From Streptomyces sp. NRRL B-3428 (GTDB taxonomy: Bacteria; Actinomycetota; Actinomycetes; Streptomycetales; Streptomycetaceae), in NCBI GenBank assembly GCA_000721375.1, contig JOGW01000019.1:191356-255355 (forward strand): DNA of 64,000 bases, read 5' to 3'. Below are positions 17,191 to 24,479 of the stretch, one piece after another. The position numbers and the translations under genes were made by a program. The notes below the pieces were generated by a model that was given only the letters and a program-made list of their open reading frames with translations, had not been told where the DNA came from and searched no databases. Position 1 is the first letter of the stretch; every line of letters begins with the position of its first letter.

Positions 17191-18564
17191 CTATTGGGGC
17201 GCCGGCAGGTACACGGTGAGGGCATGGGCGGACTTGTCGAGGGTGAGTGTGTCGGCGGCCGGGCTGACTTCCCCGTCGCGGGTGTAGTCCCCGCTCTGTC
17301 CCACTCCGTCGATACGCAGCCGGGTGGCGGTGGTGGCCTGGTAGACGCGGGACCGGGCGAGGGTTCCGGTGAGGAACGCGGTGATGAGCCGGGTGCGGGC
17401 GAAGGGGTGCTTGCCGTCGACGATGCGGATGTCGAGCAGGCCGTCATCAAGGCTGCGGCGGTAGGAGGGTGCGAAACCGGCTGGTTCGTAGCGGCTGTTG
17501 CCGGCGAAGAGCAGCCACACCCGGCGGCGCCGCCCGTCGATGGCGACCTCGCTGGAGGTGCCGTCGGCGAGGACGCGCAGGAGGCCTACGCACAGTGCGG
17601 GCCACTTGCCCAGTCGGGTCTCGCGGGCTTCGCGGGCCCGGACGAGTTCGGGGTAGACGCCGATGCTGAAGGTGTTGAGGAAGTACGTGCGGGGGCCCGC
17701 GCCGGTGACCCGCCCGAGGTCGACCGCTCCGCCGCAGCCCGCCTCCACGGCATCCGCGGTGGCCTTGAGAGTCGGCAGCCCGAGATCGGTGGCGAAGTGG
17801 TTGAGGGTGCCGCCGGGGAACACGGCGAGCGGCAGCCCGGTCTCGGCGGCGATGACGGCCGCGGCGTTGACCGTCCCGTCGCCGCCGGTCACACCGAGTG
17901 CACTGCCCTGCCGGTCGAGCACGTCCTTGGCGGCCCGGTCGAGCACCAGATGAAGATCGACACTGCTGTCGCAGACCCGGATCTCCGCCTGCGGCAGCAG
18001 AGTTCGCAGTTCGGCCTCCGCCGGGGTGTCGCCGCCGGCGTCGCTGTTGACGACCACGATCAGCCCGCGCCCTGCGGGGAGCGCGGGGACGGGGACGTTG
18101 GGCCGGGCGGCCTCGGCGGGCTCGTCCACACGCAGCGGCCACCAGCGGCAGGTCGCCACCGCCAGGACGACCCCGAGCACGGCACCCTCGACGACGTCTG
18201 CCGGCGAGCGGGTGCGGATGCGGGCGGCGGTGGCTGCCGTGGCGAGGGGGACGAGGGCGACCCCCAGCCGGGGCGACTCCAGGAGCGCGGCGGTCACGAA
18301 GGCGGTGGCGGCGGCGATGTGCCCGCAGGGCAGCGCGCCGTCCACGTGGGGCCCGGAAGTCCGGCGTCCTGAAGCCGACTTGGCGGCGACTGAGGCGGCC
18401 GTCGAGGCCAGGGCCAGTGAGCCCGCGCCGCGCAGAGCGGCTCGACGTGCCCGGCGGTTGCCGGACAGGCCCATCACGGCCGCACTCGTCAGCCACGGCA
18501 GCCAGGGGTGAGCCGAAAGGACGCGCTCGACGAGCTGTGCGCCGGGTACGTGGAGGTCGCTCAT
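17191..18564 (-). CDS. PAP2-like/diacylglycerol kinase fusion
   Basis: A 457-residue fusion. Residues about 20-160 resemble a PAP2 phosphatase domain and residues about 170-455 are a DAGK/LCB5-type lipid kinase with the ATP-binding GGDGTVN. The kinase half (VVVNSDAGGD, VFPGGTLNHFA, NTFSIGVYPELV) looks intact. In the PAP2 half the signature histidine of the third motif is replaced (RIRTRSPADVVEG, Ser where His is expected), the second motif is PCGH rather than PSGH, and the first motif lacks the usual Pro, so phosphatase activity is doubtful. The start at 18564 (MSDLHV) is the best Met; its ribosome site is weak. Acts on membrane lipids. Confidence 0.78.
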   Translation of the reverse strand: MSDLHVPGAQLVERVLSAHPWLPWLTSAAVMGLSGNRRARRAALRGAGSLALASTAASVAAKSASGRRTSGPHVDGALPCGHIAAATAFVTAALLESPRLGVALVPLATAATAARIRTRSPADVVEGAVLGVVLAVATCRWWPLRVDEPAEAARPNVPVPALPAGRGLIVVVNSDAGGDTPAEAELRTLLPQAEIRVCDSSVDLHLVLDRAAKDVLDRQGSALGVTGGDGTVNAAAVIAAETGLPLAVFPGGTLNHFATDLGLPTLKATADAVEAGCGGAVDLGRVTGAGPRTYFLNTFSIGVYPELVRAREARETRLGKWPALCVGLLRVLADGTSSEVAIDGRRRRVWLLFAGNSRYEPAGFAPSYRRSLDDGLLDIRIVDGKHPFARTRLITAFLTGTLARSRVYQATTATRLRIDGVGQSGDYTRDGEVSPAADTLTLDKSAHALTVYLPAPQ

Positions 18565-18783
18565 GCCGGCCCGGGTACCCGCCGTGGTGGCGATCAGGCG
18601 GCCTGCGGCCCGCGAGCTCACGCGGCGGACGGACGGCGGACACCCTCGGTCCGGCCTCACACCGTCCGGCCTCATACCGATTCCGTACGAGACCTCCGCC
18701 AGGCCGTTCCGTTTGGCGCCGGGCACCACGGCTACCCGGCCGTGGAAGCCCGACCTGCGGGCCCATCCACCGGAAGGCACGCC

Positions 18784-19413
18784 ATGTCCACCGGTTTCCT
18801 CATCGCCTTGCTCATCGTGGTGATCCTCATCGTCGGCTTCCTGGCCGTCAGGCTCCTCGCGGGCAAGGGCACGGAGGTCCTGCGCCGCCGCTTCGGCCCG
18901 GAGTACGACCGGACCGTGGCCCGGCACGACGGTGACACCAATGCGGCCAAGAAGGACCTGGACGGCCGGCTCCACCGGCACGGCGATCTGTCGCTTCACC
19001 CGCTGACGGCCGAAGCGTACGACCAGTACGCCGCCGAATGGTCCTACGCCCAGGAGGAGTTCGTCGAGGACCCCGCCAAGGCGGCGGCCCACGCCGACGG
19101 AATCCTCAGTGGGGTCGTCCGTGAGCGGGGGTTCCCGGCCGACCCGTACCGGGAGCAACTGGCCGCACTCTCGGTGCACCACCCGCAGCACCTGGAGAGC
19201 TACCGCCGGCTGCACGCGGCCGTCCACCACACCGACAAGGGCCGGAACAGAACAGAAGACCTGCGTGAGCTTTTCGTGGAGGCCCGCGCCTTCTTCGACG
19301 ACCTTGTCGGAGAGCGGCCCGGGAACGTGAGTACCCAGCACACGGACGAGCCCGAGCGGCGCTCCTGGACCCCCCTGCGGCGCCGCGACACCAGCCCAGG
19401 GAGTACACCGTGA
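18784..19413 (+). CDS. membrane-anchored hypothetical protein
   Basis: A 209-residue protein with one N-terminal transmembrane helix (FLIALLIVVILIVGFLAVRL) and a cytoplasmic, strongly charged helical domain rich in His, Asp and Glu. GGAAGG lies 6-8 nt before the ATG. Its stop overlaps the next gene's GTG by 4 nt (GTGA), so the two are translationally coupled. I do not recognise a catalytic motif; such proteins are common in actinomycetes as secretion or envelope-stress accessories. Confidence 0.72.
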   Translation: MSTGFLIALLIVVILIVGFLAVRLLAGKGTEVLRRRFGPEYDRTVARHDGDTNAAKKDLDGRLHRHGDLSLHPLTAEAYDQYAAEWSYAQEEFVEDPAKAAAHADGILSGVVRERGFPADPYREQLAALSVHHPQHLESYRRLHAAVHHTDKGRNRTEDLRELFVEARAFFDDLVGERPGNVSTQHTDEPERRSWTPLRRRDTSPGSTP

Positions 19414-19832
19414 CCGAACCCCGGCAACCCGAGCACCGCCCCGACCCCCAGCAACCCGGGCACAGGCCCGACCCCCAGCCTCCCGGGCACAGGCCCAACC
19501 CCCAGGAGCCCATGTCCATGTCCATGTCCGAACCCGGTCAGCCCACCGCCGTGCCGGAGCACGCCACGGCGCTCCCGCACGGGGAACGCGACAAGCTGCA
19601 GCTGAAGCTTCAGCACGCGGTCAACGGCTTCGTGGACACGCCACGCCCCGCCGTCGAGGAAGCCGACGCACTGCTCGGCGAACTCATCGCCAGGGTCGGT
19701 CAGATCCTCGGCGAACGCCACAGCCAACTGCGCGACTCCTGGCAGGAAGCGGCCGGCGATTCCGCCACCGAGGAACTGCGGACCGCACTGCGCGAATACC
19801 GCGCTCTCACGGAACGACTCCTGCGGATCTGA
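19410..19832 (+). CDS. hypothetical protein with N-terminal Pro repeats
   Basis: A 140-residue cytoplasmic protein. Residues 1-35 hold three degenerate repeats of the type PQQPGHRPDP, encoded by about 27-nt DNA repeats, followed by MSMSMS. Residues about 55-140 form a helical domain (LQLKLQHAVNGFVDTPRPAV, then EEADALLGELIARVGQILGE). It is coupled to the upstream membrane protein by the GTGA overlap, and probably works with it. Function unknown. Confidence 0.65.
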   Translation: MTEPRQPEHRPDPQQPGHRPDPQPPGHRPNPQEPMSMSMSEPGQPTAVPEHATALPHGERDKLQLKLQHAVNGFVDTPRPAVEEADALLGELIARVGQILGERHSQLRDSWQEAAGDSATEELRTALREYRALTERLLRI

Positions 19833-19854
19833 TGCGGATCTGATGCGGCTCTGA
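19822..19854 (+). repeat. three 11-nt tandem repeats over a stop codon
   Basis: TGCGGATCTGA at 19822-19832 and 19833-19843, then TGCGGCTCTGA at 19844-19854. The gene's own stop codon lies in the first copy. Confidence 0.75.
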
Positions 19855-19932
19855 TCACTGCACGATTGCCCGGACGGCCGGGAACACGCCGCCCTCATCG
19901 GGAACGCTCCTCTTCTGCGCCCCTCTCCCAGC

Positions 19933-19985
19933 CTCCGCCGGTGAAGGGCAGCGGCACCGTAGGCCGCTGCCCTTCACCGGCGGAG
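19933..19985. terminator. 23-bp perfect hairpin, bidirectional terminator
   Basis: A perfect inverted repeat: arms 19933-19955 and 19963-19985 (23 bp, beginning CTCCGCCGG and ending CCGGCGGAG) around a 7-nt loop, ACCGTAG. It separates convergent genes ending at 19832 and 20010. No U-tract follows, typical of Streptomyces terminators. Confidence 0.8.
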
Positions 19986-20009
19986 TTCCTTGCAGGTCCG
20001 GCGCTGCAC

Positions 20010-20198
20010 TCAACGCCGGCGCCCACGGCCTCGGCCACGGGCGGTCCATCCGGACCCCAGACCGCCCGAGTGGAGGGCGAGGAGAGCGAGCCCGATGAAC
20101 ATCAGACTGGTCGGGCTGAAGATCGTCTCGGTCGACGTCTCGGTGACGTGGATGACCCATGCGATGACGAAGAACACGGTTGCTGCGAAGGCGAGCAT
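20010..20198 (-). CDS. small membrane protein (62 aa)
   Basis: A 62-residue protein with two hydrophobic segments (MLAFAATVFFVIAWVIHV and IFSPTSLMFIGLALLALHSG) and an Arg/Gly tail, the same general design as the 53-residue protein at 12080. GGAG lies about 8 nt before the ATG. No function is known to me. Confidence 0.65.
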   Translation of the reverse strand: MLAFAATVFFVIAWVIHVTETSTETIFSPTSLMFIGLALLALHSGGLGSGWTARGRGRGRRR

Positions 20199-20335
20199 TT
20201 TCCGACTCCTGCCAGGTGACGATGCGCCTCAACCCAGTGGCAAGGCCTGCGTCGCTGTCGGCCGGGTTCCCCCGTATCAGCCGGTCAGTCGTGCCGGTTC
20301 CCTGCCATTTCGCCCGCCGTCGCCATCAGCTGGTC

Positions 20336-20349
20336 GTGCCGATCGGCCC
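20336..20349. promoter_or_regulatory. DevR-like palindrome upstream of small membrane gene
   Basis: GTGCCGATCGGCCC differs from GGRCCGNNCGGCCC at one position. It lies 39 nt before the ATG at 20388, about 14 kb from the main cluster of such sites. Confidence 0.35.
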
Positions 20350-20387
20350 GGAGGTTTCAACCCGGCGGCAGAGGTGACTCGTCGGGT

Positions 20388-20675
20388 ATGGCCAGGCGCT
20401 ACGGCGGAAACCCCGCGGGGACGGTCATCCTCCTCATCGCGGACATCGCAGCACTGATTCTGATCCTCTGGATCGCCCTCTTCCTGCTCGACGCCAACAC
20501 CTCGAACAGTGTGGTGGACTGGATCCACGACGCCGCGAACTGGCTCTCGGGCTGGTCACGAGGCTTGTTCACCATCGAGTCGGACAACTGGCACGCCGTG
20601 GTCGACTACGGCCTGCCCGCTGTCGTCTACCTGCTGATCGGCCACGCGGTCGCGGGCCGGGTCAATCGGTCCTGA
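20388..20675 (+). CDS. small integral membrane protein (95 aa)
   Basis: A 95-residue protein with two hydrophobic helices (TVILLIADIAALILILWIAL and GLPAVVYLLIGHAVAGRV) separated by an amphipathic, Trp-rich loop (VVDWIHDAANWLSGWSRGLF). It belongs to no family I can name. A purine-rich site AGAGGTGA precedes the ATG at slightly long spacing. The DevR-like palindrome upstream hints at stress control. Confidence 0.6.
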   Translation: MARRYGGNPAGTVILLIADIAALILILWIALFLLDANTSNSVVDWIHDAANWLSGWSRGLFTIESDNWHAVVDYGLPAVVYLLIGHAVAGRVNRS

Positions 20676-20762
20676 AGTCATCGATCGGGTCCCGACAGCA
20701 GGTGTTCACCGGTCTCGACGGCGCACCCTGCCTCCCTGGCGAATTCGCCCGGACGATGACAG

Positions 20763-21479
20763 TCAGGCGCTCAGGCCGATGAGCGGTTCGGAGTTGTCGA
20801 CGAAGGCGCGGGCCACATCGGACAGTCGGCGGTTGTGGGCGCGGGCGTAGCCGCGCAGCGCGCTGAAGGCTTGCTCCATGTCGATGTTCCGGCGTTCGGC
20901 GAGTTTGCCTTTGGCCTGTTCGATGAGTACGCGGCTGTTGAGTGCGGTCTGGAGCTGTTCGTTGAGGACGGTGCTGCGCTGCGTGGACCGTTGCTGCAGC
21001 AGGCTGATGGTGGCGACGTCGGCCAGCGCCTGAGCGATGGAGGCCCCGAGCGGGTCGAAGGGGCCGGGAGCGGCGCGGAACAGGTTGAGGGCCCCGATGA
21101 CTTCGTCCCGCAGGCGCATCGGTACGGCTTGGACCGCGCCGAATCCGCACAGGCCGGCCGCCTCCGTGAAGCGCGGCCAGCGGTCGGTCCGGCTGCTGAG
21201 GTCGGCGACCGTGACGGGTGCGCCGGTGTGGAAGCACTCCAGGCAAGGGCCTTCGTCGCTTTGCAGTTGGAAGAGTTCCAGGAGGCGCACCTGCTCGTCG
21301 GAGGCCGCCATGACGCGCAGCTCACCGTCGCGGTCGGCGAGGAGCACGCCGGCCGCGGTCACGTCCAGCATGTCCACGCAGCGATCCGTCAGCAGGCGCA
21401 GGAAGTCGATGAGATCGAAGTCGGCGACCAGGTTGTCGGCGAGTTCGACGAAGGTCTCGGACAGCAGCTGTTCATTCAT
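20763..21479 (-). CDS. GAF-ANTAR transcription antitermination protein
   Basis: A 238-residue protein with an N-terminal GAF domain (about residues 15-150; GVLLADRDGELRVMAASDEQ, then QSDEGPCLECFHTG) and a C-terminal ANTAR domain (about 165-225; LNSRVLIEQAKGKLAERRNI). ANTAR domains bind dual RNA hairpins to prevent termination, with the GAF domain sensing a small ligand or redox state. I start it at the ATG at 21479, which has AAGGG 8 nt upstream, rather than at the GTG at 21488. It lies downstream of another GAF-ANTAR gene with an 84-nt gap, so it may be the last gene of that operon. Confidence 0.85.
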   Translation of the reverse strand: MNEQLLSETFVELADNLVADFDLIDFLRLLTDRCVDMLDVTAAGVLLADRDGELRVMAASDEQVRLLELFQLQSDEGPCLECFHTGAPVTVADLSSRTDRWPRFTEAAGLCGFGAVQAVPMRLRDEVIGALNLFRAAPGPFDPLGASIAQALADVATISLLQQRSTQRSTVLNEQLQTALNSRVLIEQAKGKLAERRNIDMEQAFSALRGYARAHNRRLSDVARAFVDNSEPLIGLSA

Positions 21480-21563
21480 CGGGTGCACCCTTGATTGACG
21501 GTAGTACGGTCGGCATCGGGCGGGAAGTGCAACCAGGCGTACCCATGGGGCCGTTCGACGGCG

Positions 21564-22328
21564 TCATCCATCGCGGCCGCTCGGGGGGTCCGAGTCCGTT
21601 TCCGAAGTGAGACGGAGCCGGTGGGCCACCACGTCGGCGGCCACCTCCGACAGGCGGCGGCCATGAGCGAAGGCGTAGGCGCGCAGCCGGACGAAGGCCT
21701 CCTCGATCCCGATACCGAGCTGGACCGTGAGTACACCGGTGGCCTGGTCGATCTCGGCTCGGTAGCCGCTCAGGTTCCCGGAGCCCGTGTCCACCGCCCC
21801 GGTGCCGACCTGCGCGCCCGCCATGTCGACCCGTGCGTCGAGCAGGACGAGGGTGGCGGTATCCGCGAAGGCGAGGGCATCGGCCAGTGCCTCCACTTCC
21901 AGCGTGCCCGGAACGTCGGCGTACAGGTCGAGCACCCCTGGACTGATCGCCCCGATCTGCAGCGGGAAGGCGAAGACCGCGCGCGCTCCGGCCTCCAGGG
22001 CCGCTTCGGCGAACACCGGCCAGTGGTCCTGCAGTTCACCGCTGCGCAGATCCGGTGTCAGTACGGCGGACTGCCGCATGAAGGCATCCACGCAAGGGCC
22101 TTCGCCGAGCGTGAGCTGCAGTTCTTCCAGCTGCTCGCTGATCTCGTCGGTGCTGCACAGGGGATAGCTCGCCGAAGTCCTGGACATCGCCGACACCCCG
22201 GCTCCGTTGACCGGCAACGCGGCCACCGCCGCCGTACACACATCCAGTACACCGACCCGGCCGCCGCGCCTGGCCGCCTGCTCGGCGACGAGCACCTGGA
22301 TCCGGGACGACCGGCCGTTGGAACTCAT
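21564..22328 (-). CDS. GAF-ANTAR protein
   Basis: A 254-residue protein with a GAF domain (about residues 20-165; LTLGEGPCVDAFMRQSAVLT) and a C-terminal ANTAR domain (about 180-240; YRAEIDQATGVLTVQLGIGI, then FVRLRAYAFAHGRRLSEVA). The start at 22328 is fixed by the 4-nt ATGA overlap with the stop of the upstream GNAT gene. It is the third gene of a translationally coupled STAS-GNAT-GAF/ANTAR unit. It resembles the following GAF-ANTAR gene in layout but is diverged. Confidence 0.82.
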   Translation of the reverse strand: MSSNGRSSRIQVLVAEQAARRGGRVGVLDVCTAAVAALPVNGAGVSAMSRTSASYPLCSTDEISEQLEELQLTLGEGPCVDAFMRQSAVLTPDLRSGELQDHWPVFAEAALEAGARAVFAFPLQIGAISPGVLDLYADVPGTLEVEALADALAFADTATLVLLDARVDMAGAQVGTGAVDTGSGNLSGYRAEIDQATGVLTVQLGIGIEEAFVRLRAYAFAHGRRLSEVAADVVAHRLRLTSETDSDPPSGRDG

Positions 22329-22990
22329 CCGGGCCACCGGGTCCACGCATGGTGGGCAAGTCCCTCCAGCCTCATGGCTGTTCGCTCACTCGCGGGAAGC
22401 ACCAGGGCCGCGACCGAGGTGGACCTGGTGGGACGCCGGATCTCCCCGAGGTCCTGCCATCCCCACGACCTGAGGGAGTCGAGGGCCGGGTGATCGTCCT
22501 GGTCCACCAGGGTGACCCCCAGCGACGCCTGGTGATCGGCGAGCAGCCGCTCCTGCAGACAGCGGGCCACCTCCGCCCTCCGGCCAGTCGGTCGGACCAG
22601 GATGTTGGTGATCGCGAAGACAGCGCCGGATTCGGTGAGTTGCTCGACACTCGGCGGAAGCGCCCCGTCGAAGCCGAGCCACCAAGCGCCGTCACTGCGT
22701 ACGGGGAAGCCGAACGCGCACCCCGCCAGGTCCTCCGACTCCGCAATCACCATGGCGAACCCGGGTCGCCGGATATCGCCACTGAGACGGCTCAGGAAGT
22801 TCAACCGGCTGCGACTTCGGTACGCCTCACTGGGAGCCGACGCGCAGGAATCCTCGTACAGATCGGCGAGCCTCTCGCGCATGTCCTCGGCCAGCCAGCG
22901 GTTCACCCGGCGCAACCGCACTCCGTCCCCGGTGGCGGATTCCTCGGTACCGGGCTTGCGTGCCGGCCCGGAGCCGGGCCGGGCCTTCAC
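22325..22990 (-). CDS. GNAT-like acetyltransferase (paralogue 2)
   Basis: A 221-residue GNAT-like protein, clearly paralogous to the one at 16469 (shared VRLRRVNRW, PGFAMVIAE, GCAFGFPV, WWLGFDG, VFAIT, LQERLLADHQASLG, GWQDLGEI). The GTG at 22990 overlaps the stop of the upstream STAS gene by 4 nt, and its own stop overlaps the ATG of the GAF-ANTAR gene, so all three are translationally coupled. The substrate is unknown; its placement beside a STAS protein and an RNA-binding antiterminator suggests a regulatory rather than metabolic role. Confidence 0.75.
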   Translation of the reverse strand: MKARPGSGPARKPGTEESATGDGVRLRRVNRWLAEDMRERLADLYEDSCASAPSEAYRSRSRLNFLSRLSGDIRRPGFAMVIAESEDLAGCAFGFPVRSDGAWWLGFDGALPPSVEQLTESGAVFAITNILVRPTGRRAEVARCLQERLLADHQASLGVTLVDQDDHPALDSLRSWGWQDLGEIRRPTRSTSVAALVLPASERTAMRLEGLAHHAWTRWPG

Positions 22991-23436
22991 CGCACACCGC
23001 CCGGGACCGCGGGTGCGTCCGGAGCCAGGAGGTGCGGTGTGTCGAAGTACGGCACAGACGGAGCATCCGGAACGAGTGAGGCAATGGCGCTCGGGAGGAG
23101 ATCCGTCGCTCGGGTGGCCACGGGGCTTGCGAGGAGGAAGGAGCAGCGGGTGAGGGTGACCATCCGGGTCAACAGGGGTGGCGGGTAGTGCAGTCGGAGA
23201 GATCCGCCGGCCGCACTGGTCTGCAGCGCCGCCTCGATGAAGGCGTTGAGTCCGGTGCAGTCGCAGAAGGTGACGGGGGTGAGGTCGATGTCGATGGTGG
23301 TGATGCCGTCGCGCAGACAGCGCTCGAGCGTCTCGCGTAGCCGGGGTACGGACTCCAGGTCGATCTCACCGGCCAGGGTGATCAGGGCCCGGGTGTTTCG
23401 GTCGTGCCGGTAGACGTTCAACTGCGGCAGGGGCAT
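22987..23436 (-). CDS. STAS-domain anti-sigma factor antagonist
   Basis: A 149-residue protein whose first 110 residues form a STAS domain (RALITLAGEIDLESVPRLRE, then TIDIDLTPVTFCDCTGLNAF). In SpoIIAA/RsbV proteins the phosphorylated Ser lies in DSSG; here the motif is DCTG, so the Thr would have to take that role. The C-terminal 40 residues (PSVPYFDTPHLLAPDAPAVP) are an extension. ATG at 23436 with GAGG upstream. It leads the STAS-GNAT-GAF/ANTAR operon. A GAF-SpoIIE phosphatase that could act on it is encoded about 7 kb away beside the paralogous GNAT. Confidence 0.8.
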   Translation of the reverse strand: MPLPQLNVYRHDRNTRALITLAGEIDLESVPRLRETLERCLRDGITTIDIDLTPVTFCDCTGLNAFIEAALQTSAAGGSLRLHYPPPLLTRMVTLTRCSFLLASPVATRATDLLPSAIASLVPDAPSVPYFDTPHLLAPDAPAVPGGVR

Positions 23437-23868
23437 GACGCCTCGGTTCGGAAGACCCACCGGACGGAGCCACGCGGCGGAGGCGGGATTCTCGGCCTCC
23501 GGGCGTGCTCTCGGCGGGGTGTACGTGCGGCGGAGGCAGGCGAAAGGCCGGTTCGGGGCAGAACGGGAACCCGCCCGGTCCTTCTCAGGGATGCGCCGGG
23601 TGAAGGACGAAGATTCCGCTTCCCGCAGCGATCCGTGTGCAACAACGAGCCGCCGGGGTCTGGGACGTCCGTCTCCCAGCATAGTCCCGGGACCGGCCCG
23701 GCGGGTGGCCGGAGGGCCTGGACGGCCAGGTGCCGGAAGTTGCCGATGAAGTGGCGCCGCGCGTGCATGTTCGGTGCTCTGCAAGGTACTTGGTGTGCGG
23801 GGCGAACGCGGCCGTCGGCGGCCGTCCGGGTACGCCAGGCCGCGGAGCGCCCGAGGAGGTGGCTTCCC
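23437..23868. other. divergent intergenic region
   Basis: A 432-nt region between the divergent STAS and Asp23-like genes. No gene is supportable; long frames through it are shadows. It contains a 10-nt perfect palindrome, GTCCCGGGAC, at 23684-23693, a possible regulator site. Confidence 0.4.
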
Positions 23869-24339
23869 GTGGCGGAGCCGAACAGTTCCACCCTGCACAA
23901 GGCCAGGCCCGATGAACCCCGTACCGGCATGAGCACGACGCTGCCGACCGCATCGGAGCTGCATGGCAAGACGACCATCGCCGACGGAGTGGTGGAGAAG
24001 ATCGCCGGGATCGCCGCACGGGAGGTGCCCGGCATCCACGCCCTTGGCGGTGGATTCACCCGCACCATCGGTGCGATGCGCGACCGGGTACCCGGCGGGC
24101 GCGCGACCGCGGGTCGCGGCGTCAAGGTCGAAGTCGGCGAGAAGCAGACCGCCATCGACCTTCAGGTCGTCGTCGAATACGGAATCAGCATCACCGACAT
24201 CGCCGCAGACGTCCGCGACAACGTGATCGGCGCGGTGGAACGGATGACGGGCCTGGAAGTCGTCGAGGTGAACATCGCCGTCAACGACGTGCACCTGCCG
24301 GGCGACGAACAGGACACCGACGAGAGGCGCGTCGAATAG
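23869..24339 (+). CDS. Asp23/Gls24 family envelope stress protein
   Basis: A 156-residue Asp23/Gls24 (DUF322) protein. The core (about residues 38-140) shows TTIADGVVEKIAGIAAREVP, a basic GVKVEVGEKQTAIDL segment and VVVEYGISITDIAADVRDNV. Members are membrane-associated stress proteins in Gram-positives. I chose the GTG at 23869 because GAGGAGGT ends 8 nt upstream; the internal ATG at 23929 (MSTTLPT) has no comparable site. A strong hairpin terminator follows 21 nt after the stop. Confidence 0.82.
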   Translation: MAEPNSSTLHKARPDEPRTGMSTTLPTASELHGKTTIADGVVEKIAGIAAREVPGIHALGGGFTRTIGAMRDRVPGGRATAGRGVKVEVGEKQTAIDLQVVVEYGISITDIAADVRDNVIGAVERMTGLEVVEVNIAVNDVHLPGDEQDTDERRVE

Positions 24340-24360
24340 ATCCGTACACCCTGATGCGAA

Positions 24361-24391
24361 CGCGCGGCCGCCACTCGTAGGCGGCCGCGCG
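24361..24391 (+). terminator. 12-bp hairpin terminator
   Basis: CGCGCGGCCGCC at 24361-24372 pairs perfectly with GGCGGCCGCGCG at 24380-24391 around ACTCGTA. It ends the Asp23-like gene and argues against starting the next gene at 24396. Confidence 0.75.
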
Positions 24392-24479
24392 ACGTGTGGC
24401 TGGACCTCGGTCTGCAGCCCGGCAAGGCGTATCGTGCAGGATCGGTGCTGGGGAGGCGTGGCGAGAGGACATACCGGCG

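Noticed and set aside
24396..24479. Upstream extension of the LAL protein to 24396
   Set aside because: The codon at 24396 lies 5 nt after a strong hairpin and has no ribosome site.
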